Shown: positions 1 through 7,737 of the stretch, in pieces
How positions within the stretch are numbered: position 1 is the stretch's first letter
Layout: each line of letters begins with the position of its first letter
Source: CAZGUH01 sp964529005
Lineage (GTDB): Bacteria > Actinomycetota > Acidimicrobiia > Acidimicrobiales > Ilumatobacteraceae
Assembly: GCA_964529005.1 (NCBI GenBank)
Contig: CAZGUH010000061.1
Location: 1-19,944 of the forward strand
Reading direction: 5' to 3'
Length of the DNA: 19,944 bases
Made by a program: the position numbers and the translations under genes
Notes under the pieces: generated by a model
Told to the model about the DNA's origin: nothing
The model's input: the letters and a program-made list of their open reading frames with translations, nothing else
Databases searched by the model: none

Positions 1-1048
1 CTAACGCCTCCGCCACCTCGGGCGTGGCCGCGCGGGCCGTCAACTGGTCGATGGCGTCGCGCACTTCCGTGGTCTCCGAGAACATCACCGTGCCTCCCGC
101 GCGCACCAACAGGTCGGTGGCGAAGCCGACGGCGGGGTTCGCCGTGACGCCCGAGAACGCGTCGCTGCCACCGCATTGCACGCCCACGGTCAGGTCCGAC
201 GCCGGGCAGGTTTGGCGACGGCGCGCGTTCAGTCGTTCCAGATGACGCACGGCCGTGCGCATGATCACGTCGACCATCGACTGAAAGCCCACGTGCTCGT
301 CGTCTTGCAGGACGATGGTGTCCACGCGATCGCCGTCGGGCACGCTGCCCCCTCCCAGGCGGATCGGCACCCCGACCCGCGCCAGGAGACGCTCGGGTTG
401 CAGCTTCTCGCAGCCCAAGCTCACCACCATCGCCGTGCCGCCGAAGTTGGGATTGCCGGCGATGTTGCGCAAGGTGCGGATCGGAATCGCCGCGCCTGGC
501 GCGTCGATGGCGACGCCACAGCCGTAGGTGTGTTCGAGGCCCACCACGTCGTCCACGTTGGGATAGCGCGGCAGCAGCTCCCGGCGGACGCGCGCCACCG
601 CGTGTTCCACCACGCCCTGCACGCATTGCACCGTGGTGGTGATGGCGAGGATATTGCGCGTGCCGACGGAGCCATCGGCATTGCGATAGCCCTCGAAGGT
701 GTAGCCGTCGAGGGGTGGCAGCGGCGCGGTCTGCGTGGCCACCGGCAGATCGTCCAGCCGGCGCGCCGCCGGCATCGCGGTGACGCGCTCGTTGACCCAG
801 CTGCCGCGCGGCAGTGGTCTCGTGGCGAATCCGACCACCGCGTTGTAGCGCACGACGGCGTCATCCTCCGCCAGGTCCGTCAGCGCCACCTTGTGCCCCT
901 GCGGCACGCTGTCCACGAGCTGCAACCCGTCGGGCAACACGGTGCCGGCAGGTAGGCCGCCCTCGTTGGCCACGATCGCCACGTTGTCGTGCGGATGGAT
1001 CCTGATCAGCACGGGCGCGCGTTCTGCGGAAACCTGCTGCATGTTCAT
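1..1048 (-). CDS. garD: Galactarate dehydratase (UxaA/GarD family), C-terminus cut by window edge
   Basis: This gene encodes the enzyme that dehydrates D-galactarate to 5-keto-4-deoxy-glucarate in cytosolic sugar-acid catabolism. About 349 residues of a family that is usually about 520 long are present; the reading frame is open to base 1. The N-terminal SAF-like domain (residues about 10-90, with HPHDNVAIVANEGGLPAGT) is followed by the UxaA core. Core landmarks are GYRNADGSVGTRN, the Cys-containing TYGCGVAIDAPG, NPNFGG, LGCEKLQPERLL, and CPASDLTVGVQCGGSDAFSG near the truncated end. From memory these match Escherichia coli GarD very closely. The ATG start at 1048-1046 shares its A with the TGA stop of the upstream transporter gene (TGATG), so translation is probably coupled. 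A second in-frame ATG lies two codons later. Altronate dehydratase (UxaA) is the alternative, but the signatures favour GarD. Strong similarity to proteobacterial GarD hints at transfer, which I infer and cannot prove here. Confidence 0.93.
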   Translation of the reverse strand, partial: MNMQQVSAERAPVLIRIHPHDNVAIVANEGGLPAGTVLPDGLQLVDSVPQGHKVALTDLAEDDAVVRYNAVVGFATRPLPRGSWVNERVTAMPAARRLDDLPVATQTAPLPPLDGYTFEGYRNADGSVGTRNILAITTTVQCVQGVVEHAVARVRRELLPRYPNVDDVVGLEHTYGCGVAIDAPGAAIPIRTLRNIAGNPNFGGTAMVVSLGCEKLQPERLLARVGVPIRLGGGSVPDGDRVDTIVLQDDEHVGFQSMVDVIMRTAVRHLERLNARRRQTCPASDLTVGVQCGGSDAFSGVTANPAVGFATDLLVRAGGTVMFSETTEVRDAIDQLTARAATPEVAEAL

Positions 1049-3969
1049 CAGACGCGCGGCTCGCCGGCTGTCGCGCCGCTGCGTTGGATCGCGCGGTCGT
1101 CCATGCCGAGGTAGCTGGCGATCACCGCCGGGTCCTGCCGGACGACGGTCGGCGTGCCGGCGGCGATGACGCGGCCCCGATCGAGGCAGTAGATCCGGTC
1201 GCTCATGGCCATCAGCAACGGCATGTCGTGCTCGATGACGAGCATCGCCGCGCCGAGCTCCTTGCGGATCTCGACCAGCAGCGGGCCCATCGCCTCGACC
1301 TCGCGTTGGGCGATGCCGGCGGTCGGCTCGTCCAGGCAGAGCACGCGGGCGTCGAGGGCGAGCAGGCCGGCGAGCTCGACGATGCGGCGGGTGCCCGTGG
1401 ACAGCTCGGAGATCGCCCGATCGGCATAGCGGCCGAGACCGAGGAAGTCGATCAGTTCGGCCGCCGTTGCCCGCTGCTGGCGAGATCGGGTGCGGGCGCG
1501 CGGCGAGAACATCGCGGTCTCGAGCAGACCCGATCGTCCACGCGCTTCGCAGGCCACCTCGACGGTTTCGCGCACGGTGAGCTCGGGGAACAGCGTCGCC
1601 GCCTGGAAGGTCCGGCCCAGCCCGTGGCGAGCGCGCACGGCGGGCGCCGCGGCGCTCACGTCGTGGCCGAACAGCTCGACTCGGCCGCGGGCGCCGATGT
1701 AGCCGCCGATGGCGTTCATCAGCGTCGTCTTCCCCGCGCCGTTGGTGCCGATCATGCCGACGATCTCGTCGGCGCCGACGTCGATGGTCACGTCGTCGTT
1801 GGCGACGACGCCGCCGAAGGCCACGTGCACGCCGGCGACGCGCAACGGGACGACGTCCACGGCGGCGGCCGGACGCGCCGGGCGCACCGTCGGAGGCGGT
1901 GCCGACGCCGCCTTCGCGAGCGGTGGCAGCCTCGCCTCCAGCGACCGGTAGAGCGCGGCCCGGACGCGGTACGCGACGTGCACGAACCCGCCCGGGAAGT
2001 AGAGCAGGAGGAGCAGGAGGCCGACGCTGGACGCCAGCAGTGGGAGCACCGGGTCATCGGGGGCGAGCGTCGGCAGCCCGACGACCCACACGGCGCCGAT
2101 GACAGCGCCGCTCAACGATCCCATGCCCCCGATGACGACCATCGACACCAGCGCGAACGACCCGTCGACGAGGAACCGGCTGTCGGCGAACCCGATCTGC
2201 TGGCTCGACCCGGCCAGGAGTCCGCCGCCGACGCCGGCGATCGCACCCGACAGGGCGAACGCGCGCAGCTTCGCCACCGCCGGGCGGATCGTGTACGCGG
2301 CCGCGGACGCCGGGTTGTCGCGGACCGCGACGGTGACGCGGCCAACGCCACTACGGCGGAGGCGGCCGAGCAGCGCGATCGTGGCCGCGAGCACCGCGAG
2401 CACGACGAAGTAGTAGGTGCGTTGGCTTCCGAGCTCGATGCCGGCGAGCGAGCCTCGCCGGAACGCGACGCTCTCGCCGTGGCCGCTGGAGAAGATGTCC
2501 AGCCGGTAGATCCACGACCCGGCGGCCACAGCGAAGGCGAACGTGCTCGCCGCCAACATCAGCCCGCGGACGCGCAGCGCGCCCGACCCGACGATCGCCG
2601 CCACGGCAGCGGTCACGACCCCGGCGAGCGCGATCGACAACGCGAAGGGGAGCGCGGGCAGCTGCGCGTCGACGAGACGGCGGCCCCCCAGCGACCAGCC
2701 GAGGTGCAACCCGCGCGTGAAGGCGGCCGCCGTCAACGCACCGAGGCCGGCGAAGGCCATCTGCCCGAGGGACAGCTGACCGGCCCATCCGGTGAGCACG
2801 GTCAGCGACAGCGCACAGATGGCGAACGCGCCGATGGACGCGTAAAGCAGGTGCTGCGAGGGCCGGGCGAACACGAACGGCAGGGCGACGGCCCCGGCAA
2901 GGGCGGCGAGCAGCACGAGACGATCGAGATGGCGCACCCAGAACACGGTGCGCAACCGCTCGGGCATCGCCTCGACCTTGGGGGCGAAGGCGAACACAGC
3001 ATCGGTCGGCCCCGAGGTCCGCGAGGTCGTCGCCACGACGGCGAGCACGGCGACGAGGAGCACGACGTCGGCGATCCCCGGCGAGGCGATGAAGTTGAAG
3101 CGCAGCAGCGACTCGGTGACGCCGATGACGAGGCCCGCGCCCACAGCAACCGGGAACGAGGCCAGGCGGGCGACGAGGGCGGCCGCCAGGGCGCGCAGCA
3201 ATGAAGTCGGCCCCAAGGTGGCGAGGGTGCCGGCGCTGCCGTTGAGCCCGCCGATCAGCATCATGGCGATGGTGCCGACCAGGCCGCCGAGCGCCCACAC
3301 GGCGGTGGAGACGATCTTCGGGTTGATCCCCGACAGACGCGAGAGGTCGGGGTTGCCGGCTGCGGCCCGCACGGCGCGCCCGAGCAGCGTGCGGGTGAGG
3401 AACCACGCGAGGGCCGCGGCCACGAGCGGCACGACGATGAGGACCAGCAACTGTGGCCCCGTGACCCGCACGTCACCCACGGTCCAGATCGAACCGNNNN
3501 NNNNNNNNNNNNNNNNNNNNNNNNNNNNNNNNNNNNNNNNNNNNNNNNNNNNNNNNNNNNNNNNNNNNNNNNNNNNNNNNNNNNNNNNNNNNNNNNGGTA
3601 CGGAGCACGCGGGTTCTTGAAGTCGGGGAGGTAGCCGAGGATGCCGAGCGAGAGCTGGCTGACCCCGATCGTGGCGACGAGCACGACGACGCGGGGCGCC
3701 CGGAACAGTCGCCGCACGACGATGAGCTCGATGACGGCGCCGTAGACGAGGCCGACGGCCAGCGCCATCGCCACAGCGGGCCAGAACGGCACGTTGTAGT
3801 TGACGTCGAGCAGCACGAGGACGCCCGAGCCGACGAGCCCGATGTTGCCGGCGGCGAAGTTGATGACCTTCGATGATCGGTACACGAGGACGATGGCGAG
3901 CGCGAGGAGGCCGTACACGGCCCCCTGGACGAGCCCGTTGAAGACGACCTGGAGGTTGACCCAGCCCAT
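1048..3969 (-). CDS. LivH-LivM-LivG triple fusion: branched-chain-amino-acid-type ABC transporter permease/permease/ATPase
   Basis: One 973-codon reading frame joins two membrane permeases and an ATPase of the Liv (HAAT) importer family. Residues about 1-320 are LivH-like (start MGWVNLQVVFNGLVQGAVYG). Residues about 345-640 are LivM-like (LTGWAGQLSLGQMAFAGLGA; later GGMGSLSGAVIGA). Residues about 690-955 are LivG-like. In the ATPase I see Walker A GTNGAGKTT (near residue 738), a degenerate signature LSTGTRR (near 854), Walker B VLCLDEPTAG (near 875) and the switch His in VIEHD (near 910). A Pro/Ala-rich linker separates LivM from LivG. The ATG at 3969 overlaps the stop of the MFS-LivF gene (TGATG), and its own stop overlaps garD. 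A 100-N gap falls inside the LivH part (residues about 125-158), so the true length there is unknown, but the sequence on both sides is LivH. Separate genes are usual in other phyla; fusions of this kind occur in actinobacteria. The transported substrate is not evident. Confidence 0.9.
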   Translation of the reverse strand: MGWVNLQVVFNGLVQGAVYGLLALAIVLVYRSSKVINFAAGNIGLVGSGVLVLLDVNYNVPFWPAVAMALAVGLVYGAVIELIVVRRLFRAPRVVVLVATIGVSQLSLGILGYLPDFKNPRAPYXXXXXXXXXXXXXXXXXXXXXXXXXXXXXXXXXXGSIWTVGDVRVTGPQLLVLIVVPLVAAALAWFLTRTLLGRAVRAAAGNPDLSRLSGINPKIVSTAVWALGGLVGTIAMMLIGGLNGSAGTLATLGPTSLLRALAAALVARLASFPVAVGAGLVIGVTESLLRFNFIASPGIADVVLLVAVLAVVATTSRTSGPTDAVFAFAPKVEAMPERLRTVFWVRHLDRLVLLAALAGAVALPFVFARPSQHLLYASIGAFAICALSLTVLTGWAGQLSLGQMAFAGLGALTAAAFTRGLHLGWSLGGRRLVDAQLPALPFALSIALAGVVTAAVAAIVGSGALRVRGLMLAASTFAFAVAAGSWIYRLDIFSSGHGESVAFRRGSLAGIELGSQRTYYFVVLAVLAATIALLGRLRRSGVGRVTVAVRDNPASAAAYTIRPAVAKLRAFALSGAIAGVGGGLLAGSSQQIGFADSRFLVDGSFALVSMVVIGGMGSLSGAVIGAVWVVGLPTLAPDDPVLPLLASSVGLLLLLLYFPGGFVHVAYRVRAALYRSLEARLPPLAKAASAPPPTVRPARPAAAVDVVPLRVAGVHVAFGGVVANDDVTIDVGADEIVGMIGTNGAGKTTLMNAIGGYIGARGRVELFGHDVSAAAPAVRARHGLGRTFQAATLFPELTVRETVEVACEARGRSGLLETAMFSPRARTRSRQQRATAAELIDFLGLGRYADRAISELSTGTRRIVELAGLLALDARVLCLDEPTAGIAQREVEAMGPLLVEIRKELGAAMLVIEHDMPLLMAMSDRIYCLDRGRVIAAGTPTVVRQDPAVIASYLGMDDRAIQRSGATAGEPRV
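3497..3596. other. Assembly gap (100 N)
   Basis: There are exactly 100 consecutive N, the conventional filler for a scaffold gap of unknown size. The gap sits inside the LivH domain of the fused transporter. The flanking translations (LGYLPDFKNPRAPY before it and GSIWTVGDVRVTGPQ after it, in gene order) both fit one LivH domain. The missing piece is therefore probably a few tens of codons. Because 100 is not a multiple of three, the open frame across it is partly luck. Confidence 0.97.
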
Positions 3970-6167
3970 CAGCCGCCCTCGGCGCCGAGGAACACCGCGC
4001 GCGCGAGGTCGTCGCGCTCGACGAGCTCACGCATCGGCCCGGTGAAGCACACGTGGCCCTTCTCCAGGAACACCGCCCGGTCGGCGATCGCCGCCGCGAC
4101 GTTGAGCGATTGCTCGACGACGATGATCGTCATGCCGCGGGCCCTGAGCTTGGCGATCACGCCGACGAGGCGCTCGACCATGATCGGCGCCAGGCCGAGC
4201 GACAGCTCGTCGATGATCAGCACGTCGGGCTCGTCGGCGAGCACGCGGGCGAGCGCCAGCAGCTGCTGCTGACCACCCGACAGCGACGACGCCAGGACCC
4301 CCTGGCGCCGGTCGAGCTCGGGGAACAACGCCAGCACCCGCTCGACGCTGGCGTCGGCGGCGCGACGGTCCCGGCGCCGGTTGAACATGGCGATCTCGAG
4401 GTTCTCCCGCACGGTCATGTCGCCGAACACGCCCTTGCCGCCGGGCAGGAGGCGGATGCCGAGGCGCGTTCGCATCTCCGGCGACACGAACGTGATCGAG
4501 CGCCCGTGGTGACGGACCACGCCACGACCCGGCGTGCCGAGCCCGGCGATCACGCGCAGGATCGTCGACTTGCCCGCGCCGTTCGTGCCGAGCAGCGCCA
4601 GCACCTCGCCGCGGTGGACGTCGAAGGAGACGTCGAACAGGATCTGCACCTGGTCGTAGGAGAAGTCGATGCCGTTGACCTGGATCGCCGGCACCGACGC
4701 CGGGTCGGCAGTGCGGCTCTCATGTTCGCTGAGCTCCTCGTGGATCTCGGCGGTCACGAGCGCGAGGTCGTCGCGGATCGACGTCGCGCCGCGCAGGATC
4801 ATGGCCCCACCGACGACGGTGGACGGCACGGCGAGGAGGATGATCGCGCTGCGGATCGAATAGGCGTTGATCAGCACCGCGGCGAGCAGCGCGCCTCCGG
4901 TTCCGCCGATCAGGAAGACGTACATCGACCCGAGAGCGCTGCCGATCCCTCGCAGCCGGTAGGGAACGATCGACGTGAGGATCGGCGGGATCATGGCGAA
5001 CGCCGCGGAGAGCAGTACCTGCGACGGCACGGAGAACACAGCGAACAGCACGGCCGACGGCATGAAGTACTGCACCGGGGTGAGCGCCGCCGACGGCAGC
5101 ACGAGCAGGCCGATCAGGCGCAACGCCTGGGCCGGATCGAGGCGATAGAGCTTGTCGTAGTGCCGGCCGACGAACGGGATGGCGACGAGCGCGGCGCCCG
5201 AAGCGACGGTGCTCACGGCGCCTCGCCCGACCGGACCGAGTCCGTACTCCTCCTCGAGGAAGAGGCTGGCCAGCACCGGCACGGTGAACAGCCCGAAGCC
5301 CATCGCGGCGAACGCCAGGATGACGCAGCGCATCGTGCGGATCTGCTGCAGGCGGGATGCGGCCGCCTCGACCGAGATCGGCAGGGGGTCCTCGTCCTCG
5401 ATCACCTGCCCGACGACGTCGCGCTTCTCGTACTGGCCGCGGGGCGGCTCCGGGAGGCGGAGCGCGAGGAACGCCCCGGCAGCGACGGGCAGGGCGAGCA
5501 GGACGCACGCGAAGCGCCATCCCGAGTCGCCGCCGAAGGCGACGGCGATGCCGCCGACGATGAGCGGGCTGACGGTGCCGACGACGCGGCTGCCGATGTG
5601 CAGCATCGTCGACACACGGCCGCGCGTGCTGATCGGATACTGGTCGGCGAGCAACGACTGTTGCACGGTGTAATGGTTGGAGTTCGCAACCCCGGCGAAC
5701 AGGCGCGTGAGGAACAGCATCACCGCGTTCACGGCGAGCCCCCCGAGCGCGGCCATGCCGGCGAACACGAACGTGGCAATGCCGATGACCCGTCCACGCC
5801 GAGTGACGCGGTCGGCGAGCCACCCCATCGGCAGCATGCCGAGGAGGACGAACGCGCTCGACGCCGCAGCGATGAACGTCATCGTGCCGCTGCTCACCCG
5901 GAGCGAGTCGCGGATGTCGGGCGCCAGCGTCTCCAACGTCGCCTGCTCGAGGTTGGCCAGCGCCGAGATCACTGCGAGGGCAACGAAGGTGTAGCGGCCG
6001 CCGATACGCAGCGAGTCGCGCAGTGTCAGTTCTTCCGCGCCGACCCCGGGCAAGACGTCGACGGGAACCTCGACGGCCGGGCCGTCGCCGCGACGTTCCG
6101 CCTCCAGGTCGAGGACCGTGCCGGCGAGTGAACCGGCCCGGCCCTCGGGTGGTGGCGCCGCGCTCAC
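3969..6167 (-). CDS. MFS transporter fused to a LivF-type ABC ATPase
   Basis: The protein is 732 residues long. Residues about 35-450 form a major facilitator superfamily domain with repeated hydrophobic segments and the motif-A loop GWLADRVTRRGRVIG near residue 115. Residues about 490-725 form a LivF ATPase with Walker A GTNGAGKST (near 526), signature LSGGQQQ (near 628), Walker B VLIIDELSLG (near 648) and the LivF-type VVEQS, where Gln replaces the switch His as is normal for LivF. I chose the GTG at 6167-6165, which overlaps the stop of the binding-protein gene (GTGA). The longer open frame to 6482 only re-reads that gene and has no MFS-like sequence. The stop overlaps the LivHMG start. 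The ATPase half can pair with LivG in the next gene to complete the importer. What the covalently attached MFS half moves is unknown: it may be a second import or efflux route for the same compound. No frame damage is visible. Confidence 0.88.
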   Translation of the reverse strand: MSAAPPPEGRAGSLAGTVLDLEAERRGDGPAVEVPVDVLPGVGAEELTLRDSLRIGGRYTFVALAVISALANLEQATLETLAPDIRDSLRVSSGTMTFIAAASSAFVLLGMLPMGWLADRVTRRGRVIGIATFVFAGMAALGGLAVNAVMLFLTRLFAGVANSNHYTVQQSLLADQYPISTRGRVSTMLHIGSRVVGTVSPLIVGGIAVAFGGDSGWRFACVLLALPVAAGAFLALRLPEPPRGQYEKRDVVGQVIEDEDPLPISVEAAASRLQQIRTMRCVILAFAAMGFGLFTVPVLASLFLEEEYGLGPVGRGAVSTVASGAALVAIPFVGRHYDKLYRLDPAQALRLIGLLVLPSAALTPVQYFMPSAVLFAVFSVPSQVLLSAAFAMIPPILTSIVPYRLRGIGSALGSMYVFLIGGTGGALLAAVLINAYSIRSAIILLAVPSTVVGGAMILRGATSIRDDLALVTAEIHEELSEHESRTADPASVPAIQVNGIDFSYDQVQILFDVSFDVHRGEVLALLGTNGAGKSTILRVIAGLGTPGRGVVRHHGRSITFVSPEMRTRLGIRLLPGGKGVFGDMTVRENLEIAMFNRRRDRRAADASVERVLALFPELDRRQGVLASSLSGGQQQLLALARVLADEPDVLIIDELSLGLAPIMVERLVGVIAKLRARGMTIIVVEQSLNVAAAIADRAVFLEKGHVCFTGPMRELVERDDLARAVFLGAEGG

Positions 6168-7516
6168 GAGTCCTGGCGCACGAACGTCTCGCCGTCGGCG
6201 TCCCAGGCGTACAGGTAGGTGCGCGGGTCGCCGTCGGACGCCGGCGGCGGTCCGTAGGACCACGGATCGGGGTAGCCGGGCAACTCGATCTCGCCGAGGC
6301 CGTACCCGGCCGCCTGGAACGACCCGTAGTTCAGATCGGGGCCGGCCGCTTCGAGGAGGGCGGTGAGCAGCGTGATGTTCCGGCAGGCCTCGAGCGAGGC
6401 GACGTACTGACGCGAGTCGGCCTCGCCGAGCTCGGACAGCGGCCGAAGATCGAGGCCGGCCGCCGTCTGCACTTCGACGCACGAGGCGGTGGCGCCGCCG
6501 AGGTCGACGAACTCGTCGGCCGGGTCGAAGAGGCCGGCGGCGAGTGCACCCTCCACGACGCCGAGATCATTGCCCTCGGTCGTCGTGTACGTCTTGGCCC
6601 CGTCGATCGAGGCGAACAGCAGCTGAGGTCGGTACCCCGTCAGGCTGACCCCGGCGGGGAACGGTCCGGCGGCGCCATCGGAGACGATCAGCACCTGATC
6701 GACGCCGTCGGCCTGGAACCGCTCGGCGATCGTCTGGCTCAGGCCCTGGATCGTGTTCGTGTCGCGCGACGACAGGTCGAGGTAGGCGACCGATGCGGGC
6801 TCGATGCCGGCCGCTTCGAAGATCGGCTTGATGCCGTTCTCGTAGGCGTCCTCGCCGCCGACGGAGCTGAGGACGCCGACCGTGCCGTCGAGCGCGCCGG
6901 ACTCCACGTACGAGCGCACCGCATCGGTGATGAGGTCCGCGCCCTTCTCCGTCGTGAACCACGGCGCAGACGCGCGCTCGAGGCGTTCGGCGCTGATGCC
7001 GCCACCGATGACCGCGGTCCCGTTGGTCTCGAGGTAGCAGAGCATCGAGTCGGCGAGGAAGAACCCGACGGCGACGAAGACCTGCTCGTCCTGGGTGAGG
7101 CGGGTGCACGCCGCTGCAGCGGAGTCGGTGGCGACGGGGTTGACAGGGGCGAAGACAGCCCGCAGTCGGCGGCCGTGGATGCCGCCACGGGCGTTGACGT
7201 CGTCGATCATTGCCTGGTACGCGGCCTCGTAGTCGCCGTTGTCGTGGCCGACGACGTTCCGGGCGACCGAGAAGTCGAAGTAGGGAATGCCGATGACGAC
7301 CTCGTCGTCGGTGACCCCAGGCGCCCGCGGGTCAGCGGGCAGGGTCGTCGTGGTGGCCTCGACGGGCGTGGTCCCGGGCGTGGGGCTGGCCGCGACGTCC
7401 GGCGCCGTCGTCTCGACAGCGGTGGTCGTCGCGGGGGAAGCGTCGTCCCCGCCGCAGGCGGTGCTCGAGGCGGCAACGGCCGCGGCCAGAGCACAGACGA
7501 ACAGAGATCTACGCAT
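6164..7516 (-). CDS. Lipoprotein substrate-binding protein of the Liv-type ABC transporter
   Basis: This 450-residue protein is the extracytoplasmic receptor that should deliver ligand to the fused transporter encoded just downstream. The start MRRSLFVCALAAAV is a short basic segment plus a hydrophobic stretch ending in the lipobox STAC, with the lipidated Cys at residue 21. A Thr/Pro/Ala-rich tether of about 50 residues follows. The periplasmic-binding-protein type 1 fold (Peripla_BP_6 class) begins near DDEVVIGIPYFDFS and continues through the internal repeat-like lobes. I chose ATG 7516 over the longer open frame to 7627 because the signal peptide begins there and AGGAAGG lies 6-7 bases upstream; the longer frame would bury the signal sequence. 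It is the first gene of the minus-strand operon, and its stop overlaps the MFS-LivF start. The ligand cannot be read from the sequence. The co-transcribed garD suggests, as inference only, a sugar acid or similar carboxylate. Confidence 0.9.
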   Translation of the reverse strand: MRRSLFVCALAAAVAASSTACGGDDASPATTTAVETTAPDVAASPTPGTTPVEATTTTLPADPRAPGVTDDEVVIGIPYFDFSVARNVVGHDNGDYEAAYQAMIDDVNARGGIHGRRLRAVFAPVNPVATDSAAAACTRLTQDEQVFVAVGFFLADSMLCYLETNGTAVIGGGISAERLERASAPWFTTEKGADLITDAVRSYVESGALDGTVGVLSSVGGEDAYENGIKPIFEAAGIEPASVAYLDLSSRDTNTIQGLSQTIAERFQADGVDQVLIVSDGAAGPFPAGVSLTGYRPQLLFASIDGAKTYTTTEGNDLGVVEGALAAGLFDPADEFVDLGGATASCVEVQTAAGLDLRPLSELGEADSRQYVASLEACRNITLLTALLEAAGPDLNYGSFQAAGYGLGEIELPGYPDPWSYGPPPASDGDPRTYLYAWDADGETFVRQDS

Positions 7517-7605
7517 GGAGGTTCCTTCCTGAACTTGGTCGCTCACCGCTGCCGCGGTACGAGTCGCGTCCCCACCCCTCGGGCGACGCAGGAAATTCCG
7601 TTGTA

Positions 7606-7620
7606 CAGAAACTTGTTCTG
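7606..7620. promoter_or_regulatory. Operator site 1, CAGAA-N5-TTCTG
   Basis: CAGAA-acttg-TTCTG is a perfect 5-bp inverted repeat with a 5-bp spacer. It has the same arms and spacing as sites at 7691 and 12943. It lies 90 bp upstream of the binding-protein start and so is placed to control the transporter-garD operon. The size and symmetry suit a dimeric repressor such as a TetR-family protein; no regulator gene is in the window. Confidence 0.7.
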
Positions 7621-7673
7621 CGAACACTACTCATCGGTCGGTCGCGGAGCAACATCACGGAGGATGCGACGAC

Positions 7674-7701
7674 GCGACACAAGCGATGCGCAGAATAAGA
7701 T
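7674..7701 (+). promoter_or_regulatory. Candidate promoter of the esterase-galT-galK operon
   Basis: A -35-like GCGACA (7674-7679), a 16-bp spacer and a -10-like TAAGAT (7696-7701) stand about 24 bp before the Shine-Dalgarno AGGAGG. Each element matches the sigma-70 consensus at four of six positions, so the call is modest. The -10 lies inside operator site 2, which supports a regulated promoter here. Confidence 0.45.
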
Positions 7702-7705
7702 TCTG
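7691..7705. promoter_or_regulatory. Operator site 2, CAGAA-N5-TTCTG
   Basis: CAGAA-taaga-TTCTG is a perfect inverted repeat; the spacer extends the arms to CAGAAT/ATTCTG, and a flanking G/C pair extends them further. It covers the likely -10 of the plus-strand esterase operon and lies 32 bp before its start codon, a typical repressor position. Confidence 0.72.
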
Positions 7706-7737
7706 CAGCGCAGTACGCCGGAACAGGAGGAACCAAG

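Larger units (their letters stand above)
7517..7737. promoter_or_regulatory. Divergent promoter region between the transporter-garD and esterase-galT-galK operons
   Basis: This 221-bp region has no credible gene. It separates two head-to-head operons and carries two copies of a CAGAA-N5-TTCTG inverted repeat (7606-7620 and 7691-7705, centres 85 bp apart, close to eight helical turns). Ribosome-binding sequences lie at both ends: AGGAAGG before the ATG at 7516 on the minus strand and AGGAGG (7725-7730) before the ATG at 7738 on the plus strand. A plus-strand promoter candidate is listed separately. I could not settle on a good minus-strand promoter. Confidence 0.75.

Noticed and set aside
1084..3204. 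Long plus-strand open frame (706 codons) opposite the LivHMG gene
   Set aside because: It is the antisense shadow of a GC-rich gene: composition is dominated by Arg, Asp, Glu, Gly and His with no domain, and the minus strand shows clear ABC transporter motifs.
4053..6131. Long plus-strand open frame (692 codons) opposite the MFS-LivF gene
   Set aside because: Same shadow effect; the minus strand carries MFS and ATPase motifs throughout.
6168..6482. N-terminal extension of the MFS-LivF protein
   Set aside because: The added 105 residues re-read the binding-protein gene and are Arg-rich without hydrophobic segments; the GTGA overlap at 6167 is a better start.
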